The translations under genes were made by a program, and so were the position numbers. Positions 9,047 through 18,933 of a stretch of 64,000 bases of DNA are shown here, piece after piece (within the stretch, counting starts at the first letter, position 1; every line of letters starts with the position of its first letter). Below the pieces are notes generated by a model, which ran no database searches, was not told the DNA's origin, and saw only the letters and a program-made list of their open reading frames with translations. Source of the DNA: Acinetobacter lwoffii (GTDB lineage Bacteria > Pseudomonadota > Gammaproteobacteria > Pseudomonadales > Moraxellaceae). The DNA is taken from positions 2,356,001 to 2,420,000 of the forward strand of contig NZ_CP077369.1 of the NCBI RefSeq assembly GCF_019048525.1, written 5' to 3'.

Positions 9047-9430
9047 ATGAATGATGAGAAAGACCGAATGTCGAAAAACACGCAAAACCTGTCACCGTTA
9101 CAAGAACTGATCGCAGAGCAAAAGCTACTTTGTGAAGAAGTAGGCTCGGCTTATGTTGAAGTCACGGGGGATGATGTTGTTGCGGTGGCCGTACATACCT
9201 TAAAACAGGATCCGATTGTCGGCATCCGTAAAAAGCCTGAAACAGATGAAAATATCAGCTGGTACATTTATGGCGGAGAGCCTTCAAGTGAAGAGGCTTT
9301 TGAAACCATGACAGTACGTGAATTACAGGACATCGCACCAGAAGTTTTACCGTATCTGGCTCTGGAAACAGGTTTTCGTTTCATGATTGATGCCGATGAT
9401 TATGAAGATGTCTGGAAAGAAGAAATTTAA
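9047..9430 (+). CDS. conserved hypothetical acidic protein
   Basis: I do not recognise this protein. It is 127 residues from the ATG at 9047, or 120 from the internal ATG at 9068 (MSKNTQNLSPLQEL), which may be the real start. It is soluble and strongly acidic at the C-terminus (DADDYEDVWKEE). The segment TVRELQDIAPEVLPYLALETGFRFMID resembles the ends of some bacterial immunity-type domains, but this is only an impression. Its stop codon is immediately followed by the start codon of the next gene, so the two are very likely cotranslated. Confidence 0.55.
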   Translation: MNDEKDRMSKNTQNLSPLQELIAEQKLLCEEVGSAYVEVTGDDVVAVAVHTLKQDPIVGIRKKPETDENISWYIYGGEPSSEEAFETMTVRELQDIAPEVLPYLALETGFRFMIDADDYEDVWKEEI

Positions 9431-9799
9431 ATGCTAAAAAAATCATCTTTCATTTGTGCTGGATTATTATTAGGACTGAGTAGTGTGGTCTTCGCACAGC
9501 GGCTTTCACAAAGTGCCTATGACCAGTTTATTTCAGCACAGACTAAAATCGTGAATGAAACCAAATACATTTTAGATGAAGATGATCAAAAGGCAGATGC
9601 ACAAACTCAACGTCAGGCTTTCTGCAAACGACTGAAAGCCTATCAGGATATTCAAAAGGTGTCCGAAGAAAACAGCAGTCTGGATATGGCGCCCACGATG
9701 GCTATGATTGCCAAAAACTTTCTTGAGCGGCAGGATCAAAGTTTGACTCAATCTGGAATGACTACAAACGTATTTTGTAAAAATAGGGATGTAGAATAA
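9431..9799 (+). CDS. hypothetical secreted protein
   Basis: This 122-residue protein starts on the base after the upstream stop codon. Residues 1-22 form a signal peptide (LKKSSFICAGLLLGLSSVVFA) with a likely cleavage after VFA. The mature part is polar and helical, with two Cys (in QAFCKRL and NVFCKNR) that could form a periplasmic disulfide. No known domain is apparent. The tight coupling to the acidic cytoplasmic protein suggests a shared role, but nothing shows what it is. Confidence 0.55.
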   Translation: MLKKSSFICAGLLLGLSSVVFAQRLSQSAYDQFISAQTKIVNETKYILDEDDQKADAQTQRQAFCKRLKAYQDIQKVSEENSSLDMAPTMAMIAKNFLERQDQSLTQSGMTTNVFCKNRDVE

Positions 9800-10709
9800 A
9801 TTATAAAATACTTTTCATTTTCGAACGTTTTTCGCAGTAGACTAAAAATAAATAAGTCTGTTTTACAATCAAATTTTATAGATATTAAAACCTGAAAGAC
9901 CATCTCCCGAATATCATTTAATAAAGAAAATGTTAAGTTAATTTAAATTTATTTTGATGTGAATACCTCATACCTCGGGGATATATCCACTGTATTCAAT
10001 CTATTGATAAGAATAAATGAATAATCTTGGTTTTGTAATTTCTAAAAAATGTCTTATTTATGCGGTGTATTTCTTGAACAGAACAATTTAAGTAGGATAG
10101 CGTGATTGCACGCTTATATAAGCTACTAATTTAAGCATATTAAGATACCAAAATAGCCTAAGCAAAACATAAGTTTAACAACTTTCTCAAGAAAGGGGGA
10201 GAGGGGAAATTTATAATGTTGATGTTTACTACCTGTAACTCATTTGGACTTAAGACGTATTATTCTAAACAGAATCAAGTGGATTAATAAGCTACTTATG
10301 AATAGTCATTTTTTGATAAATAATAAGCAATGAATAATTAAAAACAATATTTTCAAAATTACCTCAGTCTATTTGGGTAATAACAGCGAGTTAGTTTAAG
10401 AAACACTCTGACCTAAAAGTGGTTTACATGTTATTAAATCCCAGTTTTAAGATTTTCATTAATTTTATTTAGTCTGCACCACAACTCAACCATCTTCTTT
10501 CATATTTATAGATAGCCAAATATCCATCCAGATCTAAAATCGTAATTTTAAATACTTACAAATTGATTATGAATTATTTAGCCTAAGCAAAATATATCCC
10601 ATAAAATAGCCTAAGTAAAATTTATATTTAAAAATTTCGCAATTGATTAATTCCCAATATAAATCCATTATAAACACTTAAATAAAGAAAGAAATCAAGG
10701 AATTCTCAA
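9800..10709. other. long AT-rich gene-free stretch with short repeats
   Basis: I see no coding region on either strand over about 900 bases; stops are frequent in all frames. The stretch holds three of the four copies of a TAGCCTAAGCAAAA motif (10151-10170, 10577-10596, 10603-10624) and a purine block GAAAGGGGGAGAGGGGAAA (10191-10209). It could hold a small RNA, a decayed island, or only the promoter of the esterase gene. Confidence 0.5.
10151..10624 (+). repeat. dispersed TAGCCTAAG(C/T)AAAA motif copies
   Basis: Copies occur at 10151-10170, 10577-10596 and 10603-10624; a fourth lies at 8008-8026. The core TAGCCTAAG(C/T)AA is shared and embedded in A/T. All copies have the same orientation and all lie outside genes. 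Confidence 0.6.
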
Positions 10710-11471
10710 ATGATCCTAAATTATCAACTCCAACACCACGAAACGTCAGTACTATCTCCAATGATTTTTATTCATGGTTTATTCGGTAGTTTAAGTAATT
10801 TAGGAATACTAGCTCGATATTTTTCTGAGCAAAGAACCGTGCTTCAAATTGATGTACGCAATCATGGTCTTTCTGGTCATAGTTCAGACTTAAATTATCA
10901 GTTCATGGCGGAAGATGTCCTAGAAACTTTATCAAGTTTAAATATTCAAAAGTTCATAGTAATAGGGCATTCTATGGGCGGAAAAATTGCTATGAAATTG
11001 GCTGATTTAGCCCGAGTACAAACTGAAAAGTTGGTCGTTCTTGATATTACACCAATCCAATATCATGAGAGTCATCATAATGAGATTTTTAAAGCTTTAT
11101 TTGCGGTGCAACAAGCAAATGTTGCTTCACGACTTGAGGCAGCAAAAATTATGCGTGAATACATTCATGAAGAAATGGTAATTCAGTTTCTATTAAAATC
11201 CTTTAATAAAGGGCAATGGCTCTTTAATGTTCAAGCTTTATTTGATCATTATCCAGATATTATGGCTTGGGAAAAGGTCGAAAAAGTTAATCAGCCAGCT
11301 TTATTTCTTCGTGGCGGTAATTCTTTTTATATCTCAAAACCTGAACATTTTGCGGCAATCAATGAACAATTTTCTCAGGCGAAAATTGAATGCATTGAAA
11401 ATACAGGACATTGGCTGCATGGTGAAAAGCCAGATGAAGTGATCCAGCACATGAGAGCCTTTTTGAATTGA
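10710..11471 (+). CDS. alpha/beta hydrolase, YbfF-type esterase
   Basis: This 253-residue protein is an alpha/beta hydrolase of the YbfF esterase type. FIHGLFGSLSNLG (residues about 22-34) forms the oxyanion region, GHSMGG (88-93) holds the nucleophilic Ser, and ENTGHWLHGEKPDEV near 230-245 holds the catalytic His. The acid residue is probably the Asp in VVLDITP or a later one. Members cleave short acyl esters, including acyl-CoA, in the cytoplasm. It converges with tagX and is unlikely to belong to the secretion system. Confidence 0.85.
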   Translation: MILNYQLQHHETSVLSPMIFIHGLFGSLSNLGILARYFSEQRTVLQIDVRNHGLSGHSSDLNYQFMAEDVLETLSSLNIQKFIVIGHSMGGKIAMKLADLARVQTEKLVVLDITPIQYHESHHNEIFKALFAVQQANVASRLEAAKIMREYIHEEMVIQFLLKSFNKGQWLFNVQALFDHYPDIMAWEKVEKVNQPALFLRGGNSFYISKPEHFAAINEQFSQAKIECIENTGHWLHGEKPDEVIQHMRAFLN

Positions 11472-11486
11472 TTTACGATTTCACAC

Positions 11487-12428
11487 TCAAGGCTGAAATG
11501 TTTGAGTCTGTAATTGTCCTTCATGAATGAGTTGATGAGCCATTTCAGCTGTTTTCTTTAAACCGGGCATACGATATTCAGTATGCCCAAAATCTTTAAT
11601 GGATTTCCAGCGACCGCCCCAGGTTAAACCCACCGATTCTGCAATCTGGCCATACAGTTCATAACCACGCATGCCCCATGGATCACGTTCACTAATCACT
11701 ACCTTACCATTTCGCTTAAAGGCAATATCTGCAGCTAGCCCAAACTGATGATAACTTTGAAAGCCTTTGGCCTTGGTAATATTGCTGTTGGTCGCCAAAG
11801 AGTTTTGCCTTTCCGGACTTCGATAACCTTCGAGTAAAACCAGCTCATAACCATGCTGTTCGCGCATAATTTTAAAAACCATCAGTAAGCGCTGTTTAAA
11901 TCGCGGATTCATCTTATGCCATTTACGGTCTGCTGTGCTGATATTTGGATTTATATGAATGTCTTCAATATTCAGATTAAGGCTTTGCGCTGAAATTACA
12001 GAATGATTTGCTAAAACTTCTTCTTGTAAGGCTTCAATAATAAGCTGTTCATCGACTTCAGTTGGAGCTGTTAATATTTGCCCATCTAATAATGCATAAA
12101 TCTGTGGATCAACTTTCCTTAAAAATTCAGCTTCAAACTTACTTGCAGTAAGTGGTTGCGTAAAAGCGAATATTAAAATACTGCCAAATAAGCTAAATCC
12201 TGCAATCAAAATCCACCATTGCTGCAAATACCACTCAGACTGAATATGCTTAGGCGATGCCGCCTGATAAAATTTCTGAACAAAATGTTTTGCTTGAGAA
12301 AATTGTTGCTTGCTTTGTGGAATCAAACCAAGAAATAAATCCTGTATTCTTAATCGAAACTCGTAGGACAGCAAGACTAACATAGCCAGACTTAATACAG
12401 TAAAGCTGCTTAATATAATCAAAATCAT
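11487..12428 (-). CDS. tagX: T6SS-associated M15-type peptidoglycan peptidase TagX
   Basis: The 313-residue protein has an N-terminal hydrophobic segment (residues 2-22), a second one near 72-92 (WILIAGFSLFGSILIFAF), and a C-terminal peptidase M15/VanY-like domain. The zinc site is visible as QSYHQFGLAADIAF (HxxxxxxxD) and DFGHTEYRM (His). In A. baumannii the TagX peptidase of the T6SS locus has been reported as an L,D-endopeptidase that cuts peptidoglycan so the apparatus can cross it. Here it is the last gene of the leftward tssH-tssA-tssK-tssL block, which supports the same role. Confidence 0.85.
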   Translation of the reverse strand: MILIILSSFTVLSLAMLVLLSYEFRLRIQDLFLGLIPQSKQQFSQAKHFVQKFYQAASPKHIQSEWYLQQWWILIAGFSLFGSILIFAFTQPLTASKFEAEFLRKVDPQIYALLDGQILTAPTEVDEQLIIEALQEEVLANHSVISAQSLNLNIEDIHINPNISTADRKWHKMNPRFKQRLLMVFKIMREQHGYELVLLEGYRSPERQNSLATNSNITKAKGFQSYHQFGLAADIAFKRNGKVVISERDPWGMRGYELYGQIAESVGLTWGGRWKSIKDFGHTEYRMPGLKKTAEMAHQLIHEGQLQTQTFQP

Positions 12429-12553
12429 CAGTTAAATGATTGATCTAATAATGATTCAAAAAAGTTTTTTATTCATTGATATAAATTTTCCAACGGCGTC
12501 ATTTTTAAGTCTTGATTTTTATAAGTGTCCATCATATTTATTTGAAAATTGAG

Positions 12554-13393
12554 TTAGGGTAAATGAATCGTAATATAAGCTTGTTCAGCAGGAGTGCTAA
12601 TCAAATTTTGATATTGAGAAAACACAGCAGCCTGTTCTGTTGACAAGGCATATTTAAAAACCACAAAGCTGATCACAGCAAATAATAATAAAAATATCAG
12701 AATCCAGAAAAATGGTAATTCACGATGGATGATATGTCGGATTTGATCTGGAATTGCTGAAAAAGGAGAAAAAGCAACTTTTTTACACTTGAGATAATCA
12801 ATCTGATCTCCGATACGAGCAATCAGACTATTTAAATGCTCAATAGATTCAATTCGATACTTTCCCTGGAATCCCAATAAAAGGCAATAATGATATACCT
12901 CTAATACTGCCAGACGTTGCTTATCTTTATGGCTTATTTCTTCCAGATTTTCAAAGAAGTGAAAACCTGCAAGTTGTGAGCCAAACAGGATTAACTGTAA
13001 AGGACTGATCATCCAAGCATTTTGAAGATCAAAAAATCGCTCATCCTGTTGCGTGACAATTGTTTCATCTACTAAAGCGCAATAGGCATATTTTGCATCT
13101 TGAATATCTTCAGCTGAAAATTGCATCTGACGTGCCTGATGTTCAAAACTTTTCAACATCTCCAGAATTTTTTCACGAAAGGCTTCAATATCTGTAGGGA
13201 GATAATGATTTTTTAACAGGAAAACAATATAGAAGCCGTCATGCAGTAAATCTACCAGACTATTCGTATAGGTAGGGTAGCTTTCTACAGGTTGCATGGC
13301 TGTATAACCGGCCCCGATTTGATCATCATCAAAAAGTGAAGAAAAAAGTGAAGAAGGAGAATTAGCGATTGTATTCATTTTTATTTTATCCAT
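12554..13393 (-). CDS. tssL: T6SS inner-membrane protein TssL (DotU family)
   Basis: TssL anchors the T6SS membrane complex with TssM. The 279-residue protein has the DotU cytoplasmic helical domain (NSLVDLLHDGFYIVFLL at 45-61, then AYCALVDETIVTQ and LEVYHYCLLLGFQGKYRI, both typical) and one C-terminal membrane helix (residues 225-247). No C-terminal peptidoglycan-binding domain is present. The ATG at 13393 overlaps the tssK stop by eight bases; an ATG at 13378 is an alternative start. Gene order agrees with a tssK-tssL pair. Confidence 0.93.
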   Translation of the reverse strand: MDKIKMNTIANSPSSLFSSLFDDDQIGAGYTAMQPVESYPTYTNSLVDLLHDGFYIVFLLKNHYLPTDIEAFREKILEMLKSFEHQARQMQFSAEDIQDAKYAYCALVDETIVTQQDERFFDLQNAWMISPLQLILFGSQLAGFHFFENLEEISHKDKQRLAVLEVYHYCLLLGFQGKYRIESIEHLNSLIARIGDQIDYLKCKKVAFSPFSAIPDQIRHIIHRELPFFWILIFLLLFAVISFVVFKYALSTEQAAVFSQYQNLISTPAEQAYITIHLP

Positions 13394-14765
13394 TCATGAC
13401 AGCAATCAGTTCAACCGTAATATCCTTAAAACCGTTCGGGATATAAACACAAATTGATTCTGAATCCAGCATGCGCTGATACAGTTCATTATTTGGTTCG
13501 ATCTCGAAATAATGCACACCGGAACGTACTGGAATTGCAGTAGGAACCTGCATGAGGTGCTGGACGGGTACAGCAGGCAAAGCTGCAACCACACGTTGTT
13601 CTACATCTATGCTACTGCCGACTTTAAAACGGATCGGAACATAGGCAATCAGATCATGTGCAGGCATAATGCTACTCGATACAGCAAGATATAGCCGGGT
13701 ATTGCGACTGATCTTGTCAGTCTCCAGACTACCGAGCCAATAGGACGGGCGCGTTTCTTTTAAGCTGATGCTGATATATCGATTCGAAATAATTGTATCG
13801 AGTAAATCTCTGAGAATAATATCAAGCTGATTGAAACTGTCATACAAATGATGATGCTGATACTGCGGTAGTTGATCAATGTCATAGGCTGTTGAAAATG
13901 TGAGTAAGGAGCCGCTTAGTCTTAAAAGTTCCGCATATAGCCGTTCCGGATGAATTTGGGGATATTGCAAAATATGATTTAAGGTTGCATAAGCAGTATT
14001 TAAGGCATTCACTAGCCAGAAAGAGACGATATCCCCAGAACGGAATTCAATCAGTTTCTGTTCATTTTCCCGATTATTGGATTGAATCGTTTTAATCTTG
14101 GCCCGGATAATATTCAAAGTTCGCTTTAAATTGCCTAGCAGATATTCACAGGCCTGAATATGTAAAATTGGAGGAATAAATTTATGATCAAAATTAAAAT
14201 TTCCCGAACTTTGTCTTTTGATTTGAGCAACCGGAAGATATAAATAACCATCCAGAGGCTGCTGAGGTTCATGGCCAACTTCAAAAAGTTTAAATTCTGC
14301 CCGACGGCGTAACAGGGTGATCTCCGCTGTAGTGGCATCAGTGAATAAATCATGAGTAGAGATTAAATGTGAGTGATAACGACTCGTCTGAGTGTTTTCA
14401 GCATGACTTACATTCTGCTTGTTCGGTTGTAGCATCGGTAAAGCCAAATAAATTAGCATTTCACCACGCAGGTTTAAGGTATCCAGTTGTACCGGTTCTG
14501 GTAATAAATCCTGTACAGGCGCCTGATAAATTTCACCATCTTGCCAGATCATTTCAATTTTGCTCAATGCCAATATATGCATATTGAATTGAGCTTCATC
14601 AAATTGAATGGATTGGATCCCGTGAGCAAAAGGAAATGTCGCCCGAATCATATGACTCAAGCGTTGTTCATGATAGGCATCCTGTAATTGAAAATGTTGC
14701 GGTCTTAAAAACAGACCTTCGCCCCAAAGTACTTTTTCTGCTTTAAACATTTTAATATTTACCAC
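13386..14765 (-). CDS. tssK: T6SS baseplate protein TssK
   Basis: TssK is the trimeric baseplate subunit that links TssF-TssG-TssE wedges to the TssM-TssL membrane complex. The N-terminal VLWGEGLFLRPQHFQLQD is the family hallmark, and the 459-residue length fits (about 445-460). The C-terminal region with VPVQHLMQVPTAIPVRSGVHYFEIE is also typical. The ATG at 14765 overlaps the tssA stop by seven bases; MFKAEKVLW at 14750 is a possible alternative start. It lies in the leftward tssH-tssA-tssK-tssL-tagX block. Confidence 0.95.
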   Translation of the reverse strand: MVNIKMFKAEKVLWGEGLFLRPQHFQLQDAYHEQRLSHMIRATFPFAHGIQSIQFDEAQFNMHILALSKIEMIWQDGEIYQAPVQDLLPEPVQLDTLNLRGEMLIYLALPMLQPNKQNVSHAENTQTSRYHSHLISTHDLFTDATTAEITLLRRRAEFKLFEVGHEPQQPLDGYLYLPVAQIKRQSSGNFNFDHKFIPPILHIQACEYLLGNLKRTLNIIRAKIKTIQSNNRENEQKLIEFRSGDIVSFWLVNALNTAYATLNHILQYPQIHPERLYAELLRLSGSLLTFSTAYDIDQLPQYQHHHLYDSFNQLDIILRDLLDTIISNRYISISLKETRPSYWLGSLETDKISRNTRLYLAVSSSIMPAHDLIAYVPIRFKVGSSIDVEQRVVAALPAVPVQHLMQVPTAIPVRSGVHYFEIEPNNELYQRMLDSESICVYIPNGFKDITVELIAVMNG

Positions 14766-15865
14766 TCATTCTTAAGTTCATCGTTGACATATACACCTAG
14801 TAATTCATGTATATTTTCGATCGGATTCTCGTTCTTAATCACTTGAGCCAGCCATTCATGTAATGGCATCTGACTCCATTTAATCGTCTTTTGCAGCATG
14901 TAGCTCACTGGACTATGCGGTTCATTCGATTGAAAATACTGTGCAATTTCTTGTAATAACTGCATCGCCTGTTGACGATTGGCCAGATGGTTTTGGGCTT
15001 GAGGTCGAAATTCTTGTATATCTTTAAGCGAGGTATTCATCACTATTATTTCAGGTATTTTGAGAGTGCCAGATTGTGGTGGATTTATTTGATCCTGAGA
15101 TATTGGAAAAATATCTGTTTTATAAATGCGCTTAATACTGGAAAAGATCGACTCAAGTTGAGAATCTGTGCTTGCAAAACTTGGTGCATCCAGACCCAGC
15201 AAATGATCCAGCGTATTTTTAAGATGCTGCCATTGGGTTTGGATTTCCTGAAGATAACCTTCATTCTCGCTTAACACGATTTTGGAGGTCTGCAGCAACG
15301 ATTGTTCAAAATACTCCAAGTTCTGAACAGCATTATTTTCAGAGCAGTCATCTTGCTGCTGTTGTTTTAGCTGTATATTGCGCTGATGCAGTAATAGCTC
15401 ATAATCACCCAAACTATAAAAAGGCGCAGAGCTGACCAAAGACACCTGTTTCATCAACGTTGGCAATTGCGTAATCAGACCTTGTAATAATCCCAAACGC
15501 TGATCAAGATCATCCTCTTCGATTTGAGGATGTAACGCTAACCAATAACGCTCTAAACTTTGCTGGGTCAGATGCAATCCTCGGGCAATTCCTTTAAAAC
15601 CATGGAGATGACTCCAAGCCTCTATAAGCCAGCTATATAAACGGATATCTTTTGTTTTTTCGCTTAATAATTCGATTATTTTATCGTGTACAAGTTGCCA
15701 ATCGGCCTGTTTCGGTTCTGAGACCCAGTCACCTTGATCTAATAAAGGATCATCACAAGTTCTGGCCTTTTTAATCATATGAAAATCATTTGAAAATGAG
15801 TAATCCAAACCACAAGGCTGATCGGCTGAAATACTTTTTAATAAATATTCAAATTGCAGACTCAT
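14759..15865 (-). CDS. tssA: T6SS cap/assembly protein TssA
   Basis: This 368-residue protein carries the ImpA N-terminal domain: PCGLDYSFSNDF near 18-29, then DWQLVHDKIIELLSEKTKDIRLYSWLIEAWSHLHG and the GLHLTQQSLERYWLALHPQ segment that define TssA. TssA coordinates baseplate priming and tube-sheath growth. The C-terminal part (REAMQLLQEIAQYF-like helices, PHSPVSYMLQKTIKW) fits the short TssA class without a large C-terminal extension. It lies between tssH and tssK, with a short gap to tssH and an overlap with tssK. Confidence 0.92.
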   Translation of the reverse strand: MSLQFEYLLKSISADQPCGLDYSFSNDFHMIKKARTCDDPLLDQGDWVSEPKQADWQLVHDKIIELLSEKTKDIRLYSWLIEAWSHLHGFKGIARGLHLTQQSLERYWLALHPQIEEDDLDQRLGLLQGLITQLPTLMKQVSLVSSAPFYSLGDYELLLHQRNIQLKQQQQDDCSENNAVQNLEYFEQSLLQTSKIVLSENEGYLQEIQTQWQHLKNTLDHLLGLDAPSFASTDSQLESIFSSIKRIYKTDIFPISQDQINPPQSGTLKIPEIIVMNTSLKDIQEFRPQAQNHLANRQQAMQLLQEIAQYFQSNEPHSPVSYMLQKTIKWSQMPLHEWLAQVIKNENPIENIHELLGVYVNDELKNEW

Positions 15866-15917
15866 TTTTTATTCCAATTACTATATTTTATTTGTTTTTA
15901 TTTTGAATTTACGTTAA

Positions 15918-18584
15918 CTAGGCAGCATCTACTTTACTGTTTTTAGAACGTACTTTTGGCGCTGTTTTAACTTTCGGATCTGCGCTATAAAAAATTTCAT
16001 CATTCTTGATCTCAATATGAATCAGTTTAGGGAGCTTTTCCTCACTCATGGCCATCAGTATTTCTGTAGCCAAAGCAGGTAATACTGAAGCATTTAAAAT
16101 ATGATCAATATTGCGTGCACCGCTATCTACTTCTGTACATCGGCTGAGTAGAAGTTCGAGCAAGTCCTCACTATAAGTAACCTGCGTGGCATATTGCTGC
16201 TGAATACGTTGGGTAATTTTACCCAGTTTATACTGAATGATCTGGATTAATAGCTCATCATGTAAAGGATAATAAGGCACAATCTGCATACGCCCTAAAA
16301 ATGCCGGTTTAAATTGCTGATACAAACTTGGTTTGAGCAGTTCAATTAAGCTTTTTGCATCCGGCCAGTTTTCGACGGGTTGATTTACACAAGCCTGCAT
16401 AATGGCACTGGAGCCGACATTAGAGGCCAACAGGATTGTCGTATTTTTAAAATCAATTAGACGGCCTTCACCATCTTCCAGCATTCCTTTATCAAAGACC
16501 TGATAAAATAATTCCTGCACATCAGGATGAGCTTTTTCGATTTCATCTAATAAAACCACGCTATAAGGATTACGGCGTACCGCTTCAGTCAAAATGCCTC
16601 CTTGACCATAACCGACATAACCTGGAGGAGCACCTTTTAAGGAAGATACGGTATGAGCTTCCTGATATTCCGACATATTTATCGTGATCAGATGCGACTC
16701 ACCCCCATACAATTCTTGAGCCAAGGCTAGGGCAGTTTCAGTTTTCCCCACACCGCTTGGGCCAAGCAATAAAAATACACTTTGCGGTTTGTTCGGATCA
16801 TCCAGTTTTGCTTTAGACGTCTTAATACCTTGTACCAGTTGATGCAAAGCAAAGTCCTGACCCATCACACGCTGCGATAATTTATCTTGGAGTTTTAAGA
16901 CCTGTCGGACTTCATCATTCATCATTTTACCCACTGGAATTCCGGTCCAGTCAGAAATAATTTGATTAATCATAGGGACTGTGACGCGTTCAAACACGAG
17001 TGGGTTATCAGCTTGAATCTGGATCAAATGTTGCTGTAATACTTTAATTTTATTTTTATTTTCAATTTTTTTGGATTGAACCTGTAATAATTTTATTTCC
17101 TGAACCAGTTGAAGTTCTTGCTGCCATTGCTGTTCTACCTGAGAAATTTCTTGTTCCAAATTTGAAATATTTTCTGATAATTCAATTAAACGTGTCTGAT
17201 GACACGGAAAATTTTGATGCTCCTGATTTAAGATCTCATGTTCTAGCCGAAAATTATGCAGTTGTGCCTGTAACTGTTCTAACTTTGCAGGTTGCGCATT
17301 CTGGCTCAAGGCAACCCGTGCCGCGGCTGTATCCAATACACTAATGGCCTTATCCGGTAATTTCCGTCCACTGATATAACGATGTGAATTACGCACCGCA
17401 GCAGTAATTGCTTCATCATCAATCTGCAACTGAAAATGCTGAGTCATGAGCGGAATCATGGCGCGCAACATATTAATTGCGACTTCTTCATTAGGTTCTT
17501 CTACCTTTATCACCTGAAAACGACGGCTGAGCGCAGCATCTTTTTCAAAATATTGTTTGTACTCCGCCCATGTAGTCGCGGCGATGGTACGCAGTTCTCC
17601 TCGTGCCAAAGCTGGTTTTAACAGATTGGCAGCATCATTCTGACCAGCCTGACCACCTGCACCAATCAGCGTATGGGCTTCATCAATAAACAAGATAACA
17701 GGATAACTGCAGGACTGAACTTCTCGAATAATTTGCTTCAGGCGATTCTCAAACTCGCCTTTTACACTCGCACCTGCTTGTAATAAGCCCAGATCCAATA
17801 CATGAAGTTCTACATTTTTGAGTACATCAGGTACTTGATTATTCACAATTTTCAGGGCTAATCCTTCTACCACAGCTGTCTTACCGACTCCCGGGTCGCC
17901 GGTGAGTATTGGATTGCTCTGACGACGGCGCATCAGGATATCCACCATCAAACGGATTTCAAACTCACGACCGATCACCGGGTCGATTTGGCCTTGGCGT
18001 GCTTTTTCAGTTAGATTAATAGTGTATTGATCAAGTGCCGATGTTTTATTTAATTTTAGCTGTGCGTTAGGTGAATCTTCTTTTACCTTAGTAAGCTGAG
18101 AATAGCTCATATTTTCAATACTCTGCTCGCAGAGCTCCAAAAAATGATGTTTGAGATGATCAATTGGAAATAGCTCAAATAAAGTAGAAGCACGAATCGT
18201 CATTTGATATAGATCAGGTGCAGTGAGCAGGGCAACCAGTAAATGTCCGCTACGGATCATCGGATTCTGTTCTGCTGAAGCCAAAAGCCAGGCATGTTCT
18301 AATGCACGAATAATGGATTTGGCAAAGATAGGCGTACGAGAATTGCCTTTAGTCATTTGCTGAATGCTCTGATTCAGATGATGGGTTAGATCATCTTCGG
18401 AAATTTTATACTTTTTGAGCAATAATTTGAGATCGTTCAGGTCTGGCTGCTGTAGCAATTCTAAGAGAAAATGCTCAATTTCGATTTCATAATTTCGCTG
18501 TTTGATGCAGAAATTCGCTGATTTCTCAAGGCATAGGCGTGCATGCTCAGATAATTTTGTAATCAAAATTTTTAAATTACTCAT
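15918..18584 (-). CDS. tssH: T6SS sheath-recycling AAA+ ATPase TssH (ClpV)
   Basis: ClpV disassembles the contracted TssBC sheath using ATP. The 888-residue protein has a Clp-N repeat domain, then two AAA+ modules. The first Walker A is [13 protein letters not shown] (near 219-231) with [15 protein letters not shown] as Walker B; the second is [12 protein letters not shown] (near 606-617) with [15 protein letters not shown] coiled-coil middle region lies near 430-530. It heads the leftward T6SS block and diverges from the sheath genes across 18585-18933. Its size and context separate it from housekeeping ClpB. Confidence 0.95.
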   Translation of the reverse strand: MSNLKILITKLSEHARLCLEKSANFCIKQRNYEIEIEHFLLELLQQPDLNDLKLLLKKYKISEDDLTHHLNQSIQQMTKGNSRTPIFAKSIIRALEHAWLLASAEQNPMIRSGHLLVALLTAPDLYQMTIRASTLFELFPIDHLKHHFLELCEQSIENMSYSQLTKVKEDSPNAQLKLNKTSALDQYTINLTEKARQGQIDPVIGREFEIRLMVDILMRRRQSNPILTGDPGVGKTAVVEGLALKIVNNQVPDVLKNVELHVLDLGLLQAGASVKGEFENRLKQIIREVQSCSYPVILFIDEAHTLIGAGGQAGQNDAANLLKPALARGELRTIAATTWAEYKQYFEKDAALSRRFQVIKVEEPNEEVAINMLRAMIPLMTQHFQLQIDDEAITAAVRNSHRYISGRKLPDKAISVLDTAAARVALSQNAQPAKLEQLQAQLHNFRLEHEILNQEHQNFPCHQTRLIELSENISNLEQEISQVEQQWQQELQLVQEIKLLQVQSKKIENKNKIKVLQQHLIQIQADNPLVFERVTVPMINQIISDWTGIPVGKMMNDEVRQVLKLQDKLSQRVMGQDFALHQLVQGIKTSKAKLDDPNKPQSVFLLLGPSGVGKTETALALAQELYGGESHLITINMSEYQEAHTVSSLKGAPPGYVGYGQGGILTEAVRRNPYSVVLLDEIEKAHPDVQELFYQVFDKGMLEDGEGRLIDFKNTTILLASNVGSSAIMQACVNQPVENWPDAKSLIELLKPSLYQQFKPAFLGRMQIVPYYPLHDELLIQIIQYKLGKITQRIQQQYATQVTYSEDLLELLLSRCTEVDSGARNIDHILNASVLPALATEILMAMSEEKLPKLIHIEIKNDEIFYSADPKVKTAPKVRSKNSKVDAA

Positions 18585-18933
18585 ATTTTTCTCTTTTAGA
18601 ATATACAGCCTGATGTTTTTGGAATTTATAGCTATATATTTGTTATTATTAGGTTTATTTTTATTTGTTTAAGTTTTTCTATGAGCAATCAAGATATATT
18701 GGCTCAAGATTTTTGGCATATTCTACTCAAATCTATCCAAATGTCTGCATTCATTGGTCGGAATCTTACCATTTTAAAAATTACATAAAATAATTTAACA
18801 AAAACGCATTTATGTATTGACTTTCTGTGATAATTTTTTGTTAAATCCGCAACTAGATTTTTGAATTATAAAAATAGAAAAATAAATTTTGATTATAAAA
18901 ATATAAAACAATAACCAAAAATTGAGGCTTATT
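18585..18933. promoter_or_regulatory. divergent intergenic region between the two T6SS blocks
   Basis: About 350 AT-rich bases separate tssH (leftward) from the rightward tssB block. Promoters for both blocks must lie here. A TTGACT (near 18818-18823) is a possible -35 box, but no convincing -10 box at the right distance was found. No gene is seen. Confidence 0.5.

Noticed and set aside
10191-10209. purine block GAAAGGGGGAGAGGGGAAA as a regulatory element
   Set aside because: No partner repeat or gene is positioned to use it; it may be chance in AT-rich DNA.
15918-18584. tssH as housekeeping clpB
   Set aside because: The N-terminal region and its place in the T6SS block fit ClpV.
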